From Streptomyces subrutilus (GTDB lineage Bacteria; Actinomycetota; Actinomycetes; Streptomycetales; Streptomycetaceae), in the NCBI RefSeq assembly GCF_008704535.1, contig NZ_CP023701.1, positions 1,984,001 through 2,048,000 on the forward strand: a DNA stretch of 64,000 bases, given 5' to 3'. Shown in pieces: positions 1-7,080 of the stretch. A program made the position numbers and the translations under genes. Within the stretch, counting starts at the first letter, position 1; each line of letters begins with the position of its first letter. Below the pieces are notes generated by a model. That model had not been told where the DNA came from. It searched no databases and worked only from the letters and a program-made list of their open reading frames with translations.

Positions 1-157
1 GGAGGTTGCCCTCGCCCGCGCCGGTGGTGCCGCCGGCGACGGGGCCCCGGTCGACCACGGCCACGGAGAGGCCGGCGCGCGCCGCGTAGTAGGCGCACGC
101 CGCTCCGACGACGCCGGCGCCGATGATCACGACGTCCGGGGAATGTCTCTTGAGCAC
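1..157 (-). CDS. FAD-dependent oxidoreductase, N-terminal part (runs off the window edge)
   Basis: Only the first ~52 residues are present, because the gene continues beyond base 1. They begin VLKRHSPDVV and contain a Rossmann FAD-binding motif IIGAGVVGAA followed by an acidic strand end and GGTTGAGEGN. This start is typical of DAO/GlpO-fold amine oxidases such as D-amino-acid or D-hydroxyproline dehydrogenases and hydrogen-cyanide-synthase-like proteins. I chose the GTG at 157-155 because the Rossmann strand starts only eight residues later. The promoter motif at 161-174 almost touches this codon, so the mRNA may be leaderless. The family is known to oxidise imino acids or amines; substrate choice here is inference from the collagenase and aminopeptidase upstream. 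Confidence 0.75.
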   Translation of the reverse strand, partial: MLKRHSPDVVIIGAGVVGAACAYYAARAGLSVAVVDRGPVAGGTTGAGEGNL

Positions 158-160
158 GGC

Positions 161-174
161 AGTAATATGTCACA
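161..174 (-). promoter_or_regulatory. Candidate operator TGTGACATATTACT at the oxidoreductase start
   Basis: Read on the minus strand this 14-mer lies three bases before the GTG start of the FAD oxidoreductase. It matches TGTAACATAGTAAT at 2779-2792 in 11 of 14 positions (consensus TGTRACATAKTAMT). It includes an AT-rich hexamer, CATATT, that could be the -10 box. The matching site between collagenase and aminopeptidase P suggests a shared regulator, not identified in this window. Confidence 0.45.
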
Positions 175-212
175 TTCTTCAGTAGCTGCCCATACCGTCC
201 GCACCGCTCCTC

Positions 213-253
213 GCGGTCCGGGCGGCCCGCCTCGCGCGGACCGCCCGGACCGC
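213..253. terminator. Perfect 13-bp hairpin after collagenase
   Basis: GCGGTCCGGGCGG (213-225) is perfectly complementary to CCGCCCGGACCGC (241-253), with a 15-base loop. It starts seven bases past the collagenase stop and lies between that gene and the next minus-strand gene. No T-tract follows, as is usual in Streptomyces. Confidence 0.75.
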
Positions 254-259
254 ACCGGA

Positions 260-2674
260 TCAGCCGCGCAGCGGGCCCTCACAGCTGTAACCGGCGGTGG
301 CGGCGGTCTTGTTGCTCCAGATCTCCAGCGGACCGAAGGAGCAGTTCATGTCGGCGAGGTTGTTGGAGGCCGCGCCCGCCCGGTCGAGGATGAAGTAGTC
401 GACCGTCTCGGACATGTCCTTGAAGTTCTGGTCGTCGCTGCGCCAGTTCGTCAGGTTGGCCGTGATCCGCCCCGTGCAGGTGAAGCGGCGCTTGCCCGCG
501 TCGCCGTTCTCCACGCAGTCCGGCGTGTTGTAGGTGGCCGTGGCGAACGAGGACTTCACGGAGGCCAGCGCGGCGTCGCGCAGCTGCGCGTTCGGCGTGA
601 ACGTGGTGTTCGGGACGTACAGCTGGTCGACCTTGGCGATCTGCGCGGTCAGGAAGCGGTCGTAGTCCCGCTGGAGGGAGGCGTCCGCCCCCGTCCGGCT
701 GCGCCAGGCGTCGTACGCGGCCACGTCGTTGCCGCGCAGGTGCGTGTACATCTCGCGCAGCAGGCCGGGCTTCTCGGTCCACAGGAACTCGAAGAACGTC
801 CCCGCGTAGCTGTAGAAGCGGAAGCCGTCGCCGTCGTAGGTGGCGTTCAGCAGCTGCTGTACGGTCATCCGCGGCCCGCCGCCGGCCGTGTCGGCGATGA
901 CGCTCTTGACCAGGGACTTGCGCACGGCGATGCCGTTGTCGCGGGTGGCGCCGTCGAAGAACTCGGCCGTGCCCTCGTCCATGGCCGTCGTGCGGTCGCC
1001 CTCGTACCAGGGGCCTTCGCCGAAGGAGCCGGGGACGGCGTAGCGGCCGTTGAGGTAGTGCGTGTACTCGTGGCGGAAGAGCTCTTCGAGGGTGAGGGAG
1101 GAGTCCTGCGGGACGCGCCGCTGGTAGGTGTAGAAGGTGGCGCCGTTCTCGATGTAGATGCCGCCGTTGTTGGTGTCGTAGCCGGTCAGGATCGGGTGGT
1201 AGTTCTCGTAGTCGGCGCGGGAGGCGTACAGCACGATGGTGAGCGTGGTGTTGGTGTCCCCGGCCAGCGGCCGGTCGGTGCCCAGGACGCGGTGGTACTG
1301 CGCCTTCACCTGCTTGCTCGCGTAGTAGAGCTGGTCGACGACGGCCCGGTCGAGTGCGGTGCGGACCTTGATGGCGCCGTTGTCGTACAGGTAGGTGTAG
1401 GGGAACAGCTGCTTCTCGATGTCCTCCTTGCACACCCCGTACGGCTTGCAGGCCCCGAAGTAGTTGAGCCAGGAGACGATCTTGGCCCATGGCTGGCTGC
1501 CGTTGCCGAAGGCGGTGCGCACCGGCTCCAGCAGGGCGCCGAGGTCGGTGGTGATCTGCGGCGTGAGCGCGGGTATCTCGCCGAAGCGGCCGTATTCCCC
1601 GAGCGCGTCGCGCACCACCCACGCGTTGCCGGTGCCCTTGAGGTGGGTGTAGCCGGCGAAGGCCTTGAAGACGGCGCGGTAGGCGGGGTCGGCGGAGACG
1701 GCCGCGCGGAAGGCCGCGTCCTGGTTGCCCGAGTAGACGCCGAGGTAGTTGACGGACAGGGCGGCCAGGGCGGCGCCCGCCCAGCCGCTGTCGAGGTGGG
1801 TGGCCGGATGAGCGGGGTCCATGGTGGCCAGGACCTTCTTGATCAGGCCGAGTTGGTGCTGGCGCAGGCCGGGCGCGCTGCCCGCGTTGAGGGCCTCGCG
1901 CAGGGTGTCGGCGTTGGTCGCGGTGACGTCGAAGGTGCGGGCGGCGTTGCCGAAGTCGGCTATCGCCCGGCGCATGGCGTCGACGGTCGGGGCGTCGGTG
2001 ATGTCGATCTCGGAGCGGGAGTAGTCGTGGTAGGCGACGGCGTGCAGGTACGTGAACATCTCCTCCAGATGCGAGGAGTTACGGCCGTCGTGGGCCGCGG
2101 ACAGGCTGGAGATCCGGCGCGAGACGGCCTGGACGTGGGCGTCGGACATGACGGGGGCCAGCCGGGCGTCCCAGGTCCAGATGAGCCCGCGCAGACAGCC
2201 GTCGGCGAGGACGGCCGGGTCGCCGAGGAAGTCGGCGAGCTGCTCCGGGGTGAGGGTCGTGATCCCGTCGAGGGTGCAGGGGACGGCGGCGGCCCGGCCG
2301 CGCACGGTGGTCGCGGCCCGGGGCGCGGCGTCGGCGCGCTTCTCGGCCCGGGCGTCCACGGCCGCGGCCGTGGCGGCCCCGGGGACGCGGCCGGCGGCCG
2401 CACCGCCGGGGGCCGGGTCCGTGCGGGCGGCTCCGCCGGGGGCCGGGGCGGGCGCCGGGGCGGCGTCCCGGGCGTCGGCGAGGCGGTCGACCTCGTCGAA
2501 GGGGTTGGCCGCCGGCGCCCCGGCGGTGAAGGTGCCGGGCGCCGGGGCGCCCGTCGCGGCGGCGGGGGTCCCCCGGTCCGCGGCCCGGGTCACGGCCTGG
2601 CCGGCGGTGGCGAGGAGGGTGACCGCCACGGCGGCGGAGAGGAGGGAGGTACGCACGGCTCGGTGCTGGAACAC
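260..2674 (-). CDS. Secreted M9-family collagenase (zinc metallopeptidase)
   Basis: Predicted to be exported and to cut collagen or gelatin. The GTG at 2674 follows AGGAG by six bases and gives an 804-residue product with a signal peptide (VFQHRAVRTS, then a hydrophobic run ending near TAGQA). A low-complexity Ala/Pro/Gly linker follows. The M9 N-terminal activator region spans roughly residues 120-430 and the catalytic domain follows, with HEYTH at 535-539 as the HExxH zinc site and DEGTAEFF about 30 residues later supplying the third ligand. The C-terminal ~110 residues have paired cysteines (DCVENGD, FTCTG, NCSFG, YSCEG) and no PKD repeat that I can see. It is divergent from the Xaa-Pro aminopeptidase, and its promoter overlaps the shared 14-bp motif. 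Family assignment is firm; collagen as the natural substrate is family knowledge. Confidence 0.9.
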   Translation of the reverse strand: MFQHRAVRTSLLSAAVAVTLLATAGQAVTRAADRGTPAAATGAPAPGTFTAGAPAANPFDEVDRLADARDAAPAPAPAPGGAARTDPAPGGAAAGRVPGAATAAAVDARAEKRADAAPRAATTVRGRAAAVPCTLDGITTLTPEQLADFLGDPAVLADGCLRGLIWTWDARLAPVMSDAHVQAVSRRISSLSAAHDGRNSSHLEEMFTYLHAVAYHDYSRSEIDITDAPTVDAMRRAIADFGNAARTFDVTATNADTLREALNAGSAPGLRQHQLGLIKKVLATMDPAHPATHLDSGWAGAALAALSVNYLGVYSGNQDAAFRAAVSADPAYRAVFKAFAGYTHLKGTGNAWVVRDALGEYGRFGEIPALTPQITTDLGALLEPVRTAFGNGSQPWAKIVSWLNYFGACKPYGVCKEDIEKQLFPYTYLYDNGAIKVRTALDRAVVDQLYYASKQVKAQYHRVLGTDRPLAGDTNTTLTIVLYASRADYENYHPILTGYDTNNGGIYIENGATFYTYQRRVPQDSSLTLEELFRHEYTHYLNGRYAVPGSFGEGPWYEGDRTTAMDEGTAEFFDGATRDNGIAVRKSLVKSVIADTAGGGPRMTVQQLLNATYDGDGFRFYSYAGTFFEFLWTEKPGLLREMYTHLRGNDVAAYDAWRSRTGADASLQRDYDRFLTAQIAKVDQLYVPNTTFTPNAQLRDAALASVKSSFATATYNTPDCVENGDAGKRRFTCTGRITANLTNWRSDDQNFKDMSETVDYFILDRAGAASNNLADMNCSFGPLEIWSNKTAATAGYSCEGPLRG

Positions 2675-2736
2675 CAATGACTCCTGTGGGAGGGGAGGTG
2701 GGGGAAGGTGTGTGTGCGGATGTCGCGTCAAGTGCC

Positions 2737-2771
2737 GCGCGCCGCAGGGGTGTCGGGGATGAGCGGCGCGC
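2737..2771. other. Perfect 9-bp inverted repeat in the collagenase leader
   Basis: GCGCGCCGC (2737-2745) pairs with GCGGCGCGC (2763-2771) around a 17-base loop. It lies between the predicted collagenase -10 box and its start codon, so it would be in the 5' leader of the collagenase mRNA. It could stabilise or attenuate the transcript, or be a protein-binding site. Confidence 0.4.
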
Positions 2772-2778
2772 TGTGAGC

Positions 2779-2792
2779 TGTAACATAGTAAT
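2779..2792 (+). promoter_or_regulatory. Candidate operator TGTAACATAGTAAT between collagenase and pepP
   Basis: Second copy of the motif at 161-174. It overlaps the -10 box of the predicted collagenase promoter and lies 61 bases before the aminopeptidase start, so one protein bound here could control both directions. TGT-A-ACA inside it is a small dyad, as often found in GntR-type operators; the regulator itself is unknown. Confidence 0.45.
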
Positions 2793-2810
2793 GTGAAATT
2801 GCACTGACAA
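2782..2810 (-). promoter_or_regulatory. Predicted sigma-70-type promoter for collagenase
   Basis: On the minus strand, TTGTCA (2810-2805) and TATGTT (2787-2782) are 17 bases apart, matching the TTGACN / TANNNT pattern of the principal Streptomyces sigma factor. It is 108 bases upstream of the collagenase GTG. Confidence 0.5.
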
Positions 2811-2853
2811 CCCCTGTGCGCCCACCAGTTCACGCCGTCCCGAGGGAGCCACC

Positions 2854-4257
2854 GTGACCGACACCCCCTCCGCGCCCCGCCCCGGCGCCCCCGCCCCGCT
2901 GCACACCGGCAGCCACGACCTTCCGGCGTCACCGGAGTTGTCCCGCTTCATGGCGGGCGGCTGGAGCCCCTCGCCCCTGCCCGGCTCCGACCGCGTCGGC
3001 GCGTACGCCGTCACCCCGGCCCGTCGCGCCCGGCTCTCGGCGCGCTTTCCCGGCGAGCGGCTGATCGTCCCGGCGGGCGGGCTCGCCGTCCGCTCCAACG
3101 ACTGCGACCACCGCTTCCGCCCGCACAGCGCGTACGCCTGGCTGACCGGCCTGACCGGCGAGGACCAGGCCGGCCACGTCCTCGTCATGGAGCCCTCGGG
3201 CCCGCACGCCCACGAGGCGGTGCTGTACCTGAGGCCGCGCTCCCCCCGCACCGGCGGGGAGGAGGAGTTCTACCGCGACCGCCGGTACGGGGAGTTCTGG
3301 GTCGGCCGCCGCCCGGACCCGGCCGAGGCCGAGCGCCTCACCGGCATCCGCTGCGCCCCCCTGGCCGCCCTGGGCGCCGCGACGGGCCGCGACGCGGCAT
3401 CCGATCCGGAGCTCGCCTCCGTGCTCTCGGAGCTGCGGCTGGTGAAGGACGCGTGGGAGGTCGGCCAGCTCCAACTGGCCGTCGACCACACCGCGGCGGG
3501 CTTCGAGGACGTCGTACGCGAACTCCCGCGCGCCCTGGCCCATCCGCGCGGGGAGCGCTGGATCGAGGGGGTCTTCGGCCGGCGCGCCCGGGCGGAGGGC
3601 AACGGCACCGGGTACGAGACGATCGCGGCCTCGGGCGCCCACGCCTGCGTCCTGCACTGGATACGCAACGACGGCCGGCTGGACCGCGGCGACCTGCTGC
3701 TCCTGGACGCGGGGGTGGAGGCCGACTCCCTCTACACCGCGGACATCACCCGCACCCTGCCGCTGTCCGGCCGCTTCTCCGCCGTGCAGCGGCAGGTGTA
3801 CGAACTGGTGCTGGCCGCACAGGAGGCGGGCATGGCGGCGCTGCGCCCGGGCGCCGGATTCCGCGACTTCCACCGGGCCGCCATGGCCGTGATCGCGGAC
3901 GGGCTCGCGCAGTGGGGCGTCCTCAAGGACGCCGGCGGCGACCTGCACCGGCGCTACACCCTGTGCGGCAGCGGGCACATGCTCGGACTGGACGTGCACG
4001 ACTGCGCCAAGGCCCGTTCGGAGACGTACCTCGACGGGGTGCTGGAGGAGGGCCAGGTCCTGACGGTGGAGCCGGGGCTGTACCTCCAGCCGGACGACGA
4101 GACCCTCCCGCCGGAGCTGCGCGGCATCGGCGTGCGCATCGAGGACGACCTCGTCGTCACCGCGACCGGCGCCCGTCTGATGTCGGGCGGGCTGCCGCGC
4201 ACGGTGGCGGGCATCGAGGAGTGGATGGGCACGCTGCTGGAGGACGCCGCGCGGTAG
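2854..4257 (+). CDS. pepP: Xaa-Pro aminopeptidase (aminopeptidase P, M24B)
   Basis: Removes an N-terminal residue that precedes proline, a cytoplasmic step in using proline-rich peptides. The 467-residue product has an aminopeptidase P N-terminal domain (about 40-180) and a pita-bread M24 domain. The expected dinuclear metal ligands are all visible: D285 and D297 (LLLDAG...TADITRT), H375 (GHMLGLDVHD), E406 (TVEPGLY) and E430 (GVRIEDD). The GTG start at 2854 follows GAGGGAG. It faces away from the secreted collagenase across a 179-bp regulatory gap. That is sensible, because collagen fragments are rich in Gly-Pro and Pro-Hyp bonds that ordinary peptidases cut poorly. The enzyme family is clear; the collagen link is inference. 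Confidence 0.9.
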   Translation: MTDTPSAPRPGAPAPLHTGSHDLPASPELSRFMAGGWSPSPLPGSDRVGAYAVTPARRARLSARFPGERLIVPAGGLAVRSNDCDHRFRPHSAYAWLTGLTGEDQAGHVLVMEPSGPHAHEAVLYLRPRSPRTGGEEEFYRDRRYGEFWVGRRPDPAEAERLTGIRCAPLAALGAATGRDAASDPELASVLSELRLVKDAWEVGQLQLAVDHTAAGFEDVVRELPRALAHPRGERWIEGVFGRRARAEGNGTGYETIAASGAHACVLHWIRNDGRLDRGDLLLLDAGVEADSLYTADITRTLPLSGRFSAVQRQVYELVLAAQEAGMAALRPGAGFRDFHRAAMAVIADGLAQWGVLKDAGGDLHRRYTLCGSGHMLGLDVHDCAKARSETYLDGVLEEGQVLTVEPGLYLQPDDETLPPELRGIGVRIEDDLVVTATGARLMSGGLPRTVAGIEEWMGTLLEDAAR

Positions 4258-4382
4258 CGGGCCGGGCGGCGGGCGGGGCCGGGCGCTCCGGCGGCCGGGC
4301 GGACGCGGTCTGGCAAGATCAGAACGGGACGGCCTAGCCTCGGATGCCGAACGGTCCGACCGACAGCACGAAGAGGATTCCC

Positions 4383-5279
4383 GTGACTCTCAGCCGACGT
4401 GCCTCACTCGCCGCCCTGTCCGCCCTCGCCGCCGCCCCGCTCGTGGCGGGCGCCGCGGCGCCCGCCGGCGCCGCGCCCCGGCCCTCGACGGACCGGCCCT
4501 CGACGCACCGGGCGCTGCGCGATCTGGAGGAGGAGTTCGGCGCCCGGCTCGGCGTCTACGCGATCGACACCGGCAGCGGGCGGTGCGTCGCCCACCGCGC
4601 CGACGAGCGGTTCGCCTACTGCTCCACCCACAAGGCGCTGACCGCCGCCGCCGTGCTGGACCGCAACTCCCTGGCGGAGCTGGACGAGGTGGTGCGCTAT
4701 TGCGCGGCCGACCTCGTGGCCAACTCCCCGATCACGGAGAAGCACGTGGACACCGGCATGACGCTGCGCGAACTGTGCGACGCCGCCGTCCGGTTCAGCG
4801 ACAACACCGCCGGCAACCTGCTGTTCGCCGAACTCGGCGGCCCCAAGGCGTTCCAGGCCGCCCTCGCCGCCCTGGGCGACCGCACCACCCGCGCGGACCG
4901 CGTGGAGACCGCCCTCAACGAGGCCGTCCCGGGCGACCTCCGTGACACCAGCACCCCGCGCGCGCTGGTCGCGGACCTGCGCGCGTACGCCCTCGGCGAT
5001 GTCCTCCCGGCCGACAAGCGGGCCGTGCTGGTCGACTGGCTCAGGCGCAACACCACCGGTGGCCGCCTCATCCGGGCCGGCGTTCCGGCCGACTGGCAGG
5101 TCGGGGACAAGACCGGCGCGGGCAGCTACGGGACCCGCAACGACATCGCCGTCGCCTGGCCCCCCGCCGCCGCCCCCGTCGTCCTCGCGGTCCTCTCCAG
5201 CCGCCCGGCCCGGGACGCCGCGTACGACGACGCCCTCATCGCCCGCGCCGCCCGCGTGGTCGTGTCCGCCCTGGCCTGA
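4383..5279 (+). CDS. Secreted class A beta-lactamase-like serine hydrolase
   Basis: The GTG at 4383 is preferred over an in-frame ATG at 4344 because AAGAGGA lies just upstream of it. The 298-residue product starts [12 protein letters not shown], a twin-arginine-like signal followed by a hydrophobic stretch and an AxA cleavage region. All class A motifs are present: S81-T-H-K84 (nucleophile and general base), S139-D-N141, E180 in LNEAVPGD (the Glu166 equivalent) and K243-T-G245. It therefore probably hydrolyses penicillins, although actinomycete class A enzymes vary in activity. Cys80 directly precedes the catalytic serine. It follows pepP by 125 bp on the same strand and converges with the RidA-like gene. 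Confidence 0.88.
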   Translation: MTLSRRASLAALSALAAAPLVAGAAAPAGAAPRPSTDRPSTHRALRDLEEEFGARLGVYAIDTGSGRCVAHRADERFAYCSTHKALTAAAVLDRNSLAELDEVVRYCAADLVANSPITEKHVDTGMTLRELCDAAVRFSDNTAGNLLFAELGGPKAFQAALAALGDRTTRADRVETALNEAVPGDLRDTSTPRALVADLRAYALGDVLPADKRAVLVDWLRRNTTGGRLIRAGVPADWQVGDKTGAGSYGTRNDIAVAWPPAAAPVVLAVLSSRPARDAAYDDALIARAARVVVSALA

Positions 5280-5326
5280 CGGCGGGCGGCGGTACGGGCC
5301 CCGGCCGGGACGGGCGCCGGCAACCG

Positions 5327-5725
5327 CTACGGCAGCACCGCGATGCCGTCCAGTTCGACCAGGGCCTGGTCGTCCCAGAGCCGGACCACGCCGATGACCG
5401 CCATCGCCGGGTAGTCTCGGCCCGCCAACCGGCGCCACACGCGCCCCAGTTCGGCCGCGTGCTCCCGGTACGCCGCCACGTCGGTGGCGTACACGGTCAC
5501 CCGGGCCAGGTCCACCGGCGCACCGCCCGCCGCGGCGAGGGCTGTCAGCAGGTTGGCGAGGGCGCGCTCGAACTGCTCCGGGAAGGTGGTCCCGACCACC
5601 TTCCCGGAGCCGTCGAGCGCGGTCTGGCCCGCCAGGAACACCAGGCGGCCGCCGGTCGCCGACACGGCGTGCGAGAAGCCCGTCGGCGGCGACAGCTCGC
5701 CGGGGTTGATCCGCTCCAGGCTCAT
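5327..5725 (-). CDS. RidA/YjgF-family protein lacking the canonical arginine
   Basis: A 132-residue YER057c/UK114-fold protein (GRLVFLAGQTALD..., RVTVYATDVAAY..., ALVELDGIAVLP). Canonical RidA enzymes deaminate reactive enamines and imines using an arginine in a PAR motif. Here the equivalent position is Met108 (YPAMAV), so this is not a standard RidA and probably belongs to a divergent Rid subfamily. Its ATG overlaps the stop of the acyl-CoA dehydrogenase (ATGA), so the two are translationally coupled. Because it sits in an aryl-CoA catabolic island, a role in handling an enamine or imine intermediate of 2-aminobenzoyl-CoA breakdown is attractive but is inference. Confidence 0.82.
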   Translation of the reverse strand: MSLERINPGELSPPTGFSHAVSATGGRLVFLAGQTALDGSGKVVGTTFPEQFERALANLLTALAAAGGAPVDLARVTVYATDVAAYREHAAELGRVWRRLAGRDYPAMAVIGVVRLWDDQALVELDGIAVLP

Positions 5726-6936
5726 CGGGCGGCCACCGCCCCGGCCGGCCGTACGGATCCGGGCCGCGACCCCGGCTCCGGCTTCGACCCCGGCTCCGGG
5801 AGCCGGGCGGGCAGGTCGCGGTACAGCTCCTTCGCGATGATCGTGCGCTGCACCTCGCTGGCCCCTTCGTAGATGCGCGGCGCCCGCACCTCCCGGTAGA
5901 GGTGTTCGAGCAGGTGGCCCCGGCGCAGCGCGACCGCCCCGTGCAGTTGGACCGCCTGGTCCACCACGTACTGGGCGGTCTCGGTGGCCAGCAGTTTCGC
6001 CATGGCCGCCCGGCGCGGCACGTCCGGGGCGCCGTCGTCGTGGGCCGCGGCCGCCGCGTACACGAGGAGCCGGGCGGCCTCGGTGCGGGTGGCCATGTCG
6101 GCCACCCGGTGCGCCACCGCCTGGAGGTCGCTGAGGGTCCCGCCGAACGCCGCCCGGCCCGCCGTGTGCGCGAGGGTGGCGTCCAGGGCGGCCCGGGCCA
6201 TGCCGACGGCGAACGCGCCGACGCTCGGCCGGAAGAGGTTCAGGGTGTCCATCGCGACCCGGAAACCCCGCCCGGGCTCGCCCAGCAGGTCCTCGGGGCC
6301 CACCGGCACGCCGTCGAAGGCCAGGGAGCCGATCGGGTGCGGGGACAGCATGTCGAGGGCCTCGCCGGTCAGGCCGGGCCGGTCCGCCGGCACCAGGAAG
6401 GCCGATACGCCCTTCGCTCCGGCCCCCTCACCCGTACGGGCGAAGACGGTGTAGAAATCGGCCTCCGGGGCGTTGGAGATCCAGCACTTCTCCCCGTCGA
6501 GCCGCCAGCCGGTACCGTCGCGCGTCCCGTCGCGCGTGGCGGCCAGCGCCAGCGCCGCCGCGTCCGAGCCCGCCCCCGGCTCGCTGAGCGCGAAGGCGGC
6601 CACCGACCGGCCGGCCCGCACCGGCGGCAGCCAGCGCTCGCGCTGGGCGGCGCTGCCGAACCGCAGCACCGGGTGGGCGCCGAGGCCCTGGAGGGCGAGC
6701 GCCGTCTCGGCCTCCGTGCAACCGTGGGCGAGGGACTCGCGCAGCAGGCACAGGTCGAGCGCCCCCGAGGTGAACACCCGCTCCAGCAGGCCCAGCCCGC
6801 CCAGTTCCGCCAGCAGCGGGCGGTTGACCCGCCCCGGCTCGCCCCGCTCGGCCAGCGGCCGCAGCCGTCCGGCCGCCAGGGCGCGCAACTGGCCGCACCA
6901 CTCCTCCTGGTCCGCCCCGAGCGCGAATCCGGTCAT
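5722..6936 (-). CDS. Acyl-CoA dehydrogenase
   Basis: A 404-residue flavoprotein of the acyl-CoA dehydrogenase superfamily. FAD-binding segments FALSEPGAGSDA and CWISNAPEADFY are visible, and the catalytic base is E357 in IYEGASEVQR. It would oxidise an acyl-CoA ring or chain and pass electrons to ETF. Two ATGs are possible, at 6951 and 6936; I prefer 6936, which has GGGGTG upstream. The C-terminal tail carries a short Pro/Glu/Gly/Ser repeat (PEPGSKPEPGSRPGS) absent from typical members. It is the first gene of a two-gene unit with the RidA-like gene and diverges from the CoA ligase across a 144-bp promoter region. Confidence 0.88.
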   Translation of the reverse strand: MTGFALGADQEEWCGQLRALAAGRLRPLAERGEPGRVNRPLLAELGGLGLLERVFTSGALDLCLLRESLAHGCTEAETALALQGLGAHPVLRFGSAAQRERWLPPVRAGRSVAAFALSEPGAGSDAAALALAATRDGTRDGTGWRLDGEKCWISNAPEADFYTVFARTGEGAGAKGVSAFLVPADRPGLTGEALDMLSPHPIGSLAFDGVPVGPEDLLGEPGRGFRVAMDTLNLFRPSVGAFAVGMARAALDATLAHTAGRAAFGGTLSDLQAVAHRVADMATRTEAARLLVYAAAAAHDDGAPDVPRRAAMAKLLATETAQYVVDQAVQLHGAVALRRGHLLEHLYREVRAPRIYEGASEVQRTIIAKELYRDLPARLPEPGSKPEPGSRPGSVRPAGAVAAR

Positions 6937-6964
6937 CCGAACACCCCGCATCTATCGCGTCCTG

Positions 6965-6996
6965 TTGACTGCCGTCACCGTCACGATACGCTCGTG
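6965..6996 (+). promoter_or_regulatory. Predicted promoter and operator for the CoA-ligase/paaX-like unit
   Basis: TTGACT (6965-6970) and TACGCT (6987-6992) are 16 bases apart and fit a principal-sigma promoter. An inverted repeat CACGA-n5-TCGTG (6982-6996) covers the -10 box, a good place for a repressor. The PaaX-type regulator of the same operon is the obvious candidate; binding is inferred. Confidence 0.5.
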
Positions 6997-7080
6997 CGGA
7001 GGCATCTCCCAGCGGTCGCCGGGGCGACCACACGGCCGGCTCCACCCCCATCCGGACCGTCTCAAGGGGGTCAACCCACC

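Noticed and set aside
143..2680. Long + strand open frame of 845 codons opposite the collagenase gene
   Set aside because: It is Val/Gly/Arg/Ala-rich antisense of a gene with a clear HExxH protease, has no domain, and reflects the high GC content.
4258..4343. Terminator after aminopeptidase P
   Set aside because: The tract is GC-rich, but I could not find a stem longer than six perfect pairs.
5902..7080. N-terminal extension of the CoA-ligase reading frame
   Set aside because: This part is Arg/Gly/Gln-rich antisense to the acyl-CoA dehydrogenase; the AMP-binding domain starts after the TTG at 7081.
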